Origin: Acidobacteriota bacterium
Lineage (GTDB): Bacteria > Acidobacteriota > Polarisedimenticolia > J045
Direction of reading: 5' to 3'
Length of the DNA stretch: 7,009 bases
Assembly (NCBI GenBank): GCA_024276295.1
Contig: JAJRXN010000519.1
Coordinates: forward strand, 1 to 7,009
The notes beneath the pieces were generated by a model. The model saw only the letters and a list, made by a program, of their open reading frames with translations, had not been told where the DNA came from and ran no database searches. This document shows, in pieces, positions 1 through 5,902 of this stretch. Position 1 is the stretch's first letter, and every line of letters begins with the position of its first letter. The translations under genes were made by a program, and so were the position numbers.

Positions 1-86
1 AGCACCGGGATGATCATCCCGAAGCCGATCAGGTCGGTGAAGACGATCAGGAACAGCGTACCGAGCTTGGCTCGATGAACGCGCAC
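1..86 (-). CDS. Major facilitator superfamily (DHA1/TetA-like) transporter, N-terminal fragment cut by window edge
   Basis: Only the first 28 complete codons are inside the window; the gene runs off the left edge. Reading from a GTG at 86, the peptide begins MRVHRAKLGTLFLIVFTD and continues into LIGFGMIIPV. A short basic N-terminus followed by a hydrophobic first helix carrying the pattern F-x-D-x-x-G-F-G-x-x-x-P is typical of TM1 of drug/H+ antiporters of the TetA/Bcr type. Such proteins sit in the inner membrane and export small molecules with proton exchange; the substrate cannot be told from this piece. The start is supported by a strong Shine-Dalgarno AGGGAGGA (100 to 93) six bases upstream. 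The gene begins 16 bases after the yjbQ stop on the same strand, so it is probably the next gene of the same transcript. Sure of the frame and family resemblance, unsure of the substrate class. Confidence 0.8.
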   Translation of the reverse strand, partial: MRVHRAKLGTLFLIVFTDLIGFGMIIPV

Positions 87-92
87 GGGACT

Positions 93-100
93 TCCTCCCT
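93..100 (-). promoter_or_regulatory. Strong ribosome binding site for the MFS gene
   Basis: On the minus strand the bases read AGGGAGGA, close to a full anti-16S match, followed by six bases and GTG at 86. It lies in the 16-base gap after the yjbQ stop. It is what justifies calling a GTG start for the truncated transporter gene. Confidence 0.75.
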
Positions 101-102
101 GC

Positions 103-510
103 TCAGGACACGATGAGCAGCCGCACCCGCCGCGTGCGCGGCGCCCGCCGGTGTTCGAGCAGGTAGATCCCCTGCCAGGTGCCGAGAGCCAGCCGGCCGT
201 CGACCAACGGAATGACCTCAGACGTGTGCGTGATCGCGCTGCGGATGTGGGACGGCATGTCGTCCGGCCCCTCGGAGTCGTGACGGTACGACCCGCTCTC
301 CGGCGCGATCCGCTCGAAGAACGCGAGCAGATCCTGCTGGACGGTCGGATCGGCATTTTCCTGGATCAGCAGGCTGGCGCTGGTGTGCCGCACGAACAAC
401 ACGACCAGCCCATCGCGCACGCCCGACCGCTCGACGTGCCGGACCACGTCGGCCGTCAGCTCGTAGCAGCCGATGCCGCGTGTCGGAACCACCAGGTCGG
501 TCGCGTACAT
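103..510 (-). CDS. yjbQ: YjbQ/UPF0047 family protein (secondary thiamine-phosphate synthase-like)
   Basis: The 135-residue product matches the small single-domain YjbQ (UPF0047) family over its whole length, including the usual size of 130-140 residues. Visible family signatures in order: the RG-x-G-x-YEL start of the first strands (11-18); RHTSASLLIQENADP (41-55) with H42, N52 and D54; H77 followed by EGPDDMPSHI (80-89) with D83, D84 and H88; and LALGTWQGIYLLEHR (107-121). The conserved His/Asp/Glu residues form a presumed metal or ligand site. Some members are annotated as having weak thiamine-phosphate synthase activity, but the physiological role of the family is unsettled. The protein should be cytoplasmic, as it has no signal or membrane segment. 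The ATG at 510 lies eight bases after the sppA stop and has no clear Shine-Dalgarno, which suggests translational coupling to sppA. The start agrees with family members, whose first strand begins a few residues before the RG motif. Confidence 0.92.
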   Translation of the reverse strand: MYATDLVVPTRGIGCYELTADVVRHVERSGVRDGLVVLFVRHTSASLLIQENADPTVQQDLLAFFERIAPESGSYRHDSEGPDDMPSHIRSAITHTSEVIPLVDGRLALGTWQGIYLLEHRRAPRTRRVRLLIVS

Positions 511-518
511 CGGCGCCG

Positions 519-2381
519 TCAGTCGACCGGCAGGAAGCTCATCGCGTAGACCCCGCGCGGGTCGTCGAGCTTCGAGAACCGCTCGAGTCCGGAGAGCACG
601 CGCCGCGCCGCGGGCACCCGCGCCAGCAGCTCGTCGACGCCGCCGTGCGGGCGCAGCGCCGCGGCAACCCGCGAGTTCATCAGCTCGGCGATCAGCTTCT
701 CGCGCCAGCCGGGCCGCTTCTCGATCCAGCGCACCTTGTAGTCGTCGGCGATCCCCGCCAGCTCGGCGGCGCTCTCGATCGCCTGCCGCAGGTCACCCAG
801 GCGGTCGACCAGCCCCAGCTCGTGCGCGTCGATCCCGCTCCAGACCCTGCCCTGCGCGATGCGGTCGACCTCCTCGACCGTCAGCCCGCGCGCCTCGGCC
901 ACGCGCTCGAGAAAGTCCCGGTAGCCGTCCTCGATCATCGCCTGGATCGTCCGTTCGAGGGCTTCCGGCAGCGGCCGATCGGGGCGCGCCGCACCGGCGA
1001 GCGGCGTCGTGCCGACGCCGTCGGCGTGGATCCCGAGACGATCGAGCAGCCGGGGCCAAGTCGGGAACATGCCGAAGATCCCGATCGAACCGGTGATCGT
1101 CGTCGGATGGGCCCAGATCTCGTCCGAAGCGGTCGAGATCCAGTAGCCCCCCGAGGCGGCCACCGAGCCCATCGAGATCACGACCTTCTTGCCGTCCTCG
1201 CGCGCCCTGGCGCACTCGCGGCGGATCTCCTCCGAGGCGAACGCGCTGCCGCCGGGGCTGTCCACGCGCAGCACGATCGCCTTGACGTCGTCGTCTTCGC
1301 GCGCCCGCCGGATCAGCGCCCCCGTGGACCGTGAGCCGATCTCTCCCGGCGGACGGTCGCCCCCGGTGATCTCGCCGCGCGCGACGATCACCGCGACGGC
1401 GGGGCCGCCCCGCGGGTGCGGTCGCCCGGTCCGGCCGATCGCCTCGAGGTACTCGTCGACGCCGATCTGCTTGAACGTCTTCTCGTGGCGGTCCGATCCG
1501 ACGAGGTCGATCATCCGCTCGCGGAACTCGAGCCGATCGACCAGTTCGTCGACGAGCCCCGCATCGAGTGCGGTCCGCGCCGTGTCCCCGCGATGCTCGG
1601 CGATCAGCTCCGGGAAGCCGGTGACGTAGGCCACGATCTGCCCCGCCGGAATTCCGCGCGCGGCGGACACGTCGTCGAGCCACGCGGTCCACAGGTCTCC
1701 GAGCCAGTCGAGGTTGGCCTCGCGCGCCTCGGGTGACATGTCGTCGCGCAGGAATGGTTCGACCGCCGACTTGAACGTCCCGACGCGAAAGACGTGCATG
1801 TCGATGTCGAGTTTCTCGAGCGCCGAACGGAAGTACATCCGGTAGCGCGCGAAGCCCTCGATGCCGACCGCACCCATCGGATCGAGCAGGATCTCGTCGG
1901 CCGTCGCAGCGAGCAGGTAGGAGGCGTCGCCGTAGCTGCGCCCGACAGCGATCACCTTCTTCCCGCTGCCCTTGAACTCGAGCAGCGCACGCTGGATGTC
2001 CTCGAGCTTGGTCAGTCCGCCGCCGGCGAGATCGTCGAGGTCGAGCACCAGCGCGGCGATCCGGTCGTCGTCCTTCGCCTCGCGGATCGCGGTCACCACG
2101 TCGCTGACGAGCGTCTCGTTCTCTCCACCGCCGAAGAGTTCCTCGCGCGCGCGGTCACCGAGGCTGCCGGAGAGCTGCTCGACGAGCACGCCGCTCGGGG
2201 CGACGACGAGGGCCGCACCGCGGGGAACACGCGGCCCGCCGCGCGGGAACATCAGGATCAGCAACACGGCCAGCACGCAGAACACCACGACCAGGTTGAT
2301 CACCAGCCGGCACGCGCCATCGAACACACGCCAGCCCAGCAGGGCCAGACGCAGGGCGGGGTTCATCTCGTCTCGTCGCAT
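519..2381 (-). CDS. sppA: Signal peptide peptidase SppA, double-domain (67 kDa) type
   Basis: This is a membrane-bound S49 serine protease that degrades cleaved signal peptides in the cytoplasmic membrane. With the ATG at 2381 it has 620 residues, the length of the duplicated E. coli-type enzyme. One membrane anchor lies at about 26-45 (VINLVVVFCVLAVLLILMF), after a short basic N-terminus. Two S49 repeats follow, roughly 85-285 and 325-540. The catalytic dyad is split between them as in E. coli (K209/S409): the lysine is K204 in FRVGTFKSAVEPF, and the serine is S410 in SMGSVAASGGYW. The second repeat also carries RVDSPGGS (372-379) and TTITGSIGIFG. All key residues are present, so it should be active. 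An alternative ATG at 2393 adds four residues; 2381 is preferred because GGAGA lies at 2391-2387, six bases upstream after the GGAG core. It is followed after eight bases by yjbQ and may have its own promoter in the gap after trmJ. Confidence 0.95.
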   Translation of the reverse strand: MRRDEMNPALRLALLGWRVFDGACRLVINLVVVFCVLAVLLILMFPRGGPRVPRGAALVVAPSGVLVEQLSGSLGDRAREELFGGGENETLVSDVVTAIREAKDDDRIAALVLDLDDLAGGGLTKLEDIQRALLEFKGSGKKVIAVGRSYGDASYLLAATADEILLDPMGAVGIEGFARYRMYFRSALEKLDIDMHVFRVGTFKSAVEPFLRDDMSPEAREANLDWLGDLWTAWLDDVSAARGIPAGQIVAYVTGFPELIAEHRGDTARTALDAGLVDELVDRLEFRERMIDLVGSDRHEKTFKQIGVDEYLEAIGRTGRPHPRGGPAVAVIVARGEITGGDRPPGEIGSRSTGALIRRAREDDDVKAIVLRVDSPGGSAFASEEIRRECARAREDGKKVVISMGSVAASGGYWISTASDEIWAHPTTITGSIGIFGMFPTWPRLLDRLGIHADGVGTTPLAGAARPDRPLPEALERTIQAMIEDGYRDFLERVAEARGLTVEEVDRIAQGRVWSGIDAHELGLVDRLGDLRQAIESAAELAGIADDYKVRWIEKRPGWREKLIAELMNSRVAAALRPHGGVDELLARVPAARRVLSGLERFSKLDDPRGVYAMSFLPVD

Positions 2382-2386
2382 CGACG

Positions 2387-2391
2387 TCTCC
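2387..2391 (-). promoter_or_regulatory. Ribosome binding site deciding the sppA start
   Basis: The minus strand reads GGAGA here, and an ATG at 2381 follows at a good distance. The same bases would be codons 1-3 of the reading frame if translation began at the upstream ATG (2393), which itself has no purine-rich box in front. The box therefore favours the shorter protein. Confidence 0.5.
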
Positions 2392-2413
2392 ATGCGGGAT
2401 GCCGCAGGGGCGC

Positions 2414-2422
2414 ATTATGTCA
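2414..2422 (-). promoter_or_regulatory. Candidate extended -10 promoter ahead of sppA
   Basis: On the minus strand the trmJ-sppA gap contains TGACATAAT. This is a TGn extension directly attached to CATAAT, which matches five of six bases of the sigma-70 -10 consensus. It stands out in very GC-rich surroundings. No good -35 box is seen at 16-18 bases, but extended -10 promoters can work without one. Transcription would start near 2406, leaving a leader of about 25 bases before the ATG at 2381. It could drive sppA-yjbQ-MFS independently of the upstream genes. This is a motif match only. Confidence 0.4.
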
Positions 2423-2446
2423 CGCGCCGCCCGACACGCTTTCACG

Positions 2447-3274
2447 TCACTCGCGGCCGGACGGGTCGCGGTGCTTGTCGAACAGCCCCGGGGCTTCCTT
2501 CGCGCCGCCTTCGGGGAGCCCGGCACGACGGGCGACCCACTCCGTCTGGTGCAGGAGCGCGCGCACGATCCGCACCTCGTGTTCGGTCAGGCGTGCGCGC
2601 GAGAGGAACTTGCGCCAGTGCCGGAGGATCGCATCGGGATTCTGGTAGTGCAGATAGCCGATCCGCAGCCAGACGCGGCGCGCGTGATCGAACATCGCCT
2701 GCGCCTCCTCGTGCGTCGCCGGAACAGGCTCGTCCTCGGCCAGCCGGTGGCCGAGCGCCGCGCGTGCGGCGTCGGCCAGCGTGTAGCCGACGACGGCCAC
2801 CGCGTGGGCCAGATTGAGCGACGGGCAGGCCGGGTCGGTCGGCACCCACAGCAGATCGGTGCACCGGTCGAGTTCCGGTGTCGAGAGCCCGTGTGCCTCG
2901 CGCCCGAAGACGAGCGCCACCTCGTGCTCGCGGTTCCACGGCACGAGCGCGCGCCACAGATCGGCCGGTGGGCGCGCCGGACCGCGACGCCGCCCGAGTC
3001 GCCGCGACGTTCCGATCACGACGCGGCACTCGCCGACCGCCTCGTCGAGACTGTCGACCCGCCGCGCCTGGTCGAGGACCGGCGCACCTTCCTCCCGGGC
3101 GTACCAGCGCGCCTCGTCGGCGTCCGGGTCGGCCCGTCCGCCGGCGAGCCACAGCCGTGTCAGTCCGAAGTTGCGCATCGCCCGCGCCACCTGGCCGAGG
3201 TTGCCGGAGTACGTCGGCTCGATCAGCACGACGCGGATCCGCGCGAAGGTCGACTCGAGGCTCTCGAGCGTCAT
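2447..3274 (-). CDS. trmJ: TrmJ-like tRNA (cytidine/uridine-32-2'-O-)-methyltransferase, SPOUT/TrmH family
   Basis: The 275-residue product is a SPOUT (trefoil-knot) methyltransferase that uses S-adenosylmethionine. By family it methylates the 2'-OH of nucleotide 32 in the tRNA anticodon loop. Motif 1 is SGNLGQVARAMRNFGL (23-38), with N25 and R31, the counterpart of R23 in E. coli TrmJ. Motif 2 is LVFGREAHGLSTPELDRC (121-138). Motif 3, which forms the knot and cofactor pocket, is CPSLNLAHAVAVVGYTL (150-166). The C-terminal part keeps the TrmJ-type helical tail with RIGYLHYQNPDAILRHW (204-220) and RARLTEHEVRIVRALL, followed by about 30 extra residues. The ATG at 3274 overlaps the GH57 stop by four bases (ATGA) and has GAGGA six bases upstream. 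A longer in-frame start at 3325 would lie inside the GH57 gene and add 17 residues not expected in the family. Family assignment is firm; the exact target nucleotide is inferred. Confidence 0.9.
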   Translation of the reverse strand: MTLESLESTFARIRVVLIEPTYSGNLGQVARAMRNFGLTRLWLAGGRADPDADEARWYAREEGAPVLDQARRVDSLDEAVGECRVVIGTSRRLGRRRGPARPPADLWRALVPWNREHEVALVFGREAHGLSTPELDRCTDLLWVPTDPACPSLNLAHAVAVVGYTLADAARAALGHRLAEDEPVPATHEEAQAMFDHARRVWLRIGYLHYQNPDAILRHWRKFLSRARLTEHEVRIVRALLHQTEWVARRAGLPEGGAKEAPGLFDKHRDPSGRE

Positions 3275-4854
3275 GAGAAGTCCTCGAGCCGCAACGAGGG
3301 AAACAGCCCGTCGCGCTGCTCGCACAGGCGCAGGAACGTCTCGTCCACGGCATCCCCGTCGACCATCGCGGCCAGCCGGTTGAACCGCTGCACGTGCTCG
3401 ATGAATCGCCGCGTGGCGTACTCGACGCCGGTGCCGGTGCTCATCAGGAACGTCCAGTCGCTGGCCTGCGCCAGCATCGCCTCGCGCAGCGCCTGACGCA
3501 GGACGCGATCACGATCGGCATCACGGCCGGCATGCTCGGCGAGCAGACGCGCAGCCCGCTCGGCGACGCCGACCAGATGCGGCAGGCACCACTCGTTGGC
3601 GGCCCCGATCCAGACGTCGAAGTACCCGCCGGCGCCCCACGTCGACGCCTCGAGTTCGACGACCTGGTGTTCGGGAAGCTCGCGCAGCACGTCCGACGGC
3701 GTCATCGCGTCGATCACGTCGGTGTCGTGTGCGATCTTGCGCAGCAGGAAGTCGAGAAACCACGGCCCCTCGAACCACCAGTGTCCGAACAGCTCCGCGT
3801 CGTACGGACAGGTGATCACCGCCGGCCGATCGAGCGTCCGCGCCAGCTCGGCGACCTGGGCCACCCGACTGTCGAAGAAGTGCCCGGCATGGTCGTCGGC
3901 TCGGCGCCGTGCGGCACCGGGATCGTACGGTTCGCGCCGATCGCCGGCCTGGTCGGTGATCCGGTAGTACTTCAGACCGGTGAACATCCGGCCCCCGTCG
4001 GGGTCGATGAACGGCCTGACGTAGTCCCACGGAAGGTCCCAGCCGACGTCCCGATAGAACTCGCGATACAGGGGATCGCCGGGATAGCCGACCTCCGCCG
4101 ACCAGACCTGACGCGCCGGAGCGATGTCGCGGGCGAACGCCGCGACGCCGTACTCGGTGAACACCGGCGCATGCACTCCCCAGCGCGGCCGCGGTCGCGC
4201 GTTCTCGAGTCCGTGGGCATCGATGACGAACCACCGCAGCCCCGCCTCGGCCAGATAGCGGTCGAGACCGGGTGCGTAGGCGCACTCCGGCAGCCAGATC
4301 CCGCGCGGCGGGCGTCCGAAGATCCGGACGTGCTCGCGGACCGCGGTCCGCACGTGGCCGCGGATCAGCTCCGGCCGGTCGGCGAGCAGCGGGAGCAGCG
4401 GATGCGTGCCGGCGCAGGTGGCGAGTTCGAGAACGCCCGCATCCTGGAGTCGTGCCAGCTCCGTGTTGACGTCCCGGTCGATCGCGCGATAGAGCGCCAG
4501 CAGCCGACCGAGGCGTTCGCGGTAGAACCGGACGACCGGCGCGAGTCCCGGATCGCCCGCCGTGCGCTCCTCCTCGCGCCCGATCAGCGCCAGCAGCCGC
4601 TCGAAGTACTCCTCGGTACGATCCCGCAGCAGCTCGTCCTCGAGCATCGCGGCGAGTGTCGGCGAGACGTCGATCGTCAGCCGCGCCGGCACCCTGTCGG
4701 CGGCCAGCCCGCGCAGCATCTCGACCAGCGGCAGGTACGTCTCGGCCACCGCCTCGAACAGCCAGTGCTCCTCGAGGAAGAACGGCCGCTCCGGATGCCG
4801 GACCCATGGCAGATGGGCATGGAGCACGATCAGCAGGGCGTTCTGCATCGGCAT
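3271..4854 (-). CDS. GH57 1,4-alpha-glucan branching enzyme
   Basis: The 527-residue product is a cytoplasmic GH57 enzyme, about the size of the Thermus thermophilus (TTHA1902) and Thermococcus branching enzymes. These make alpha-1,6 branches by cutting and transferring alpha-1,4-glucan segments. Motif 1 is HAHLPWVRHP (12-21). The nucleophile motif is GIWLPECAY (185-193), with E190 as the catalytic glutamate. The acid/base motif is CPYDAELFGHWWFEGP (349-364), with D352. WSAEVGYPGDPLYREFYRD (251-269) and STWGAGGYFDVW (404-415) are also branching-enzyme-like, and a helical C-terminal domain follows. Residue W225 replaces the tyrosine seen at the flexible-loop position of the Thermus enzyme (Y236), which could lower branching relative to hydrolysis. 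There is no signal peptide. A second ATG two codons in (4848) is an equally plausible start, and neither has a strong Shine-Dalgarno. The gene lies 68 bases after the DUF4912 gene and overlaps trmJ by four bases. A related hydrolytic (AmyC-like) activity remains possible. Confidence 0.92.
   Translation of the reverse strand: MPMQNALLIVLHAHLPWVRHPERPFFLEEHWLFEAVAETYLPLVEMLRGLAADRVPARLTIDVSPTLAAMLEDELLRDRTEEYFERLLALIGREEERTAGDPGLAPVVRFYRERLGRLLALYRAIDRDVNTELARLQDAGVLELATCAGTHPLLPLLADRPELIRGHVRTAVREHVRIFGRPPRGIWLPECAYAPGLDRYLAEAGLRWFVIDAHGLENARPRPRWGVHAPVFTEYGVAAFARDIAPARQVWSAEVGYPGDPLYREFYRDVGWDLPWDYVRPFIDPDGGRMFTGLKYYRITDQAGDRREPYDPGAARRRADDHAGHFFDSRVAQVAELARTLDRPAVITCPYDAELFGHWWFEGPWFLDFLLRKIAHDTDVIDAMTPSDVLRELPEHQVVELEASTWGAGGYFDVWIGAANEWCLPHLVGVAERAARLLAEHAGRDADRDRVLRQALREAMLAQASDWTFLMSTGTGVEYATRRFIEHVQRFNRLAAMVDGDAVDETFLRLCEQRDGLFPSLRLEDFS
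3281..3285 (-). promoter_or_regulatory. Ribosome binding site of trmJ inside the end of the GH57 gene
   Basis: The minus strand reads GAGGA, then six bases, then the ATG at 3274. It sits within the last codons of the GH57 gene. Together with the ATGA stop/start overlap it supports 3274 as the trmJ start and coupled translation of the two genes. Confidence 0.65.
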
Positions 4855-4883
4855 CTCGGTATCAACGGTCTGGCCGGATCCGG

Positions 4884-4903
4884 GGCCGGCGGGGACACCG
4901 GCC
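4884..4903 (-). other. GC-rich stem-loop in the DUF4912-GH57 gap
   Basis: The 68-base gap holds a perfect six-pair inverted repeat, GGCCGG and CCGGCC (4884-4889 and 4898-4903), around an eight-base loop. Just upstream is a short palindrome, GGGCGCCC, and downstream another, CGGATCCG. No run of T follows, so it is not a standard intrinsic terminator. It could cause pausing, stabilise RNA, or be chance in DNA this rich in GC. Confidence 0.25.
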
Positions 4904-4922
4904 GGGCGCCCGAGACTCTATA

Positions 4923-5861
4923 TCAACGTGCGCCGAACTCGTGCCGGCCCGGCGAGGTCGGCGGTCGTCCGGAGCCCCGGACGAGGCTCTCCGACGAAGG
5001 GGCGTCGCCACCCCGGGCGTACCGGCCGTCCCGGGCTCCGGCGGGCCCGTCCGATGCCGCTCCGCCGGCCGGGGGTCCCGGTGCGGCCGCCGCGGTCCCG
5101 GCAGGGCCGACCTCCCGGACCGAGGCCTGCCGGACCGTCTCGTCTCCACCGGCGGCGTGGGCGCTCCGCCCCAGCCGCGCGGCGAGCCGGCCGGCCGGCG
5201 ATCCCGGGCGCCGCGGCGGCGCGCCGGGCCTCGGGGGTGGCTCGGCCGCCGCGAGTTCGCGCAGGTCGAGGTCCTCCGGAACCGTCGCCAGTTCGATCCG
5301 CTCCGCCGGCCCGGCCGGTGCCTCGGGCGGCAGCCGGACCGTCGCGGAGCGGGCGATCGTCTCGAAGAACCCGTCGGGATGGACGAACCCGAGCGCCAGG
5401 GTCACCACCAGACCCGCCTCCGGAAGCTCGAGGTGGTGCGTCCCGGCTCGCCGGCCCACCGCGACCCGTGCCACCGGCACGCCGTCGAAACCGTCGACGT
5501 GGATCTCGACGCTCTTCCAGCCGAGAGTGTCGATCCGCCGAACCTGATCCGGGTCGTTGATGTCCCAGGCCAGGACGAGATGCCGCGGGTCCCGGACGAC
5601 CCCGCGGACGACCGTCAGGCCGTAGCCGGGAGGCAGCTCGCCGAGTTCCTCTCGCAGCACGGAACGGTGGTCTCCCGTCTCGAAGCGCGAGCGCTCGACC
5701 GCGAGCTGGCCGCGCCGGTCCGGGGCCGCGATCGGCGGCGCCATCGGCGTCCCGGGGGGCTCTTCCTGCACGGCCCGGCCGGGCGGCTTCTTCTTCGCCG
5801 GAGCCGCCCGGCGCGGCCGCGCCTTCCGTCCACGCTTCTTCCGGTCGCCGTCCTTGTTCAT
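4923..5861 (-). CDS. DUF4912-domain protein, partner gene of the GH57 branching enzyme
   Basis: The 312-residue product has three parts. Residues 1-30 are very basic (KKRGRKARPRR, then PAKKKPPGR). A folded region at about 72-180 resembles DUF4912: it starts with ELPPGYG (75-81), then VVRDPRHLVLAWDI (88-101), a beta-rich middle with two-residue spaced hydrophobics (SVEIHVDGFDG, HHLELPEAG), and FFETIARSATVRLPP (165-179) as the end signature. Residues 180-312 are rich in Pro, Ala, Gly and Arg and look disordered. The function of DUF4912 is unknown; a beta-sandwich that binds sugars or protein is my inference from the strand pattern and from the GH57 neighbour. There is no signal peptide, so it is probably cytoplasmic. 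The ATG at 5861 is chosen because an open frame continuing upstream to 6161 would overlap the conserved end of the thioredoxin gene. The Shine-Dalgarno is weak. Domain assignment is from remembered motifs. Confidence 0.8.
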   Translation of the reverse strand: MNKDGDRKKRGRKARPRRAAPAKKKPPGRAVQEEPPGTPMAPPIAAPDRRGQLAVERSRFETGDHRSVLREELGELPPGYGLTVVRGVVRDPRHLVLAWDINDPDQVRRIDTLGWKSVEIHVDGFDGVPVARVAVGRRAGTHHLELPEAGLVVTLALGFVHPDGFFETIARSATVRLPPEAPAGPAERIELATVPEDLDLRELAAAEPPPRPGAPPRRPGSPAGRLAARLGRSAHAAGGDETVRQASVREVGPAGTAAAAPGPPAGGAASDGPAGARDGRYARGGDAPSSESLVRGSGRPPTSPGRHEFGAR

Positions 5862-5902
5862 CGCTTCATCCCGCGCGCGGAGCCGGCGGACCGGCGTACC
5901 GC

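Noticed and set aside
3275..3325. A longer trmJ start at 3325
   Set aside because: It adds 17 residues inside the GH57 gene. The ATG at 3274 has a good ribosome binding site and matches family N-termini.
4917..4925. AT-rich patch TGATATAGA at the end of the DUF4912 gene as a promoter for the GH57 gene
   Set aside because: It matches only four of six -10 bases (TATAGA), and no -35 is found at a normal distance. It coincides with the stop codon.
3394..5547. A 717-codon open frame on the plus strand, antisense to the GH57 and DUF4912 genes
   Set aside because: Long antisense frames are expected in DNA this rich in GC. The translation is rich in Arg, Pro and Gln, shows no recognisable motif, and spans two well-supported genes on the other strand.
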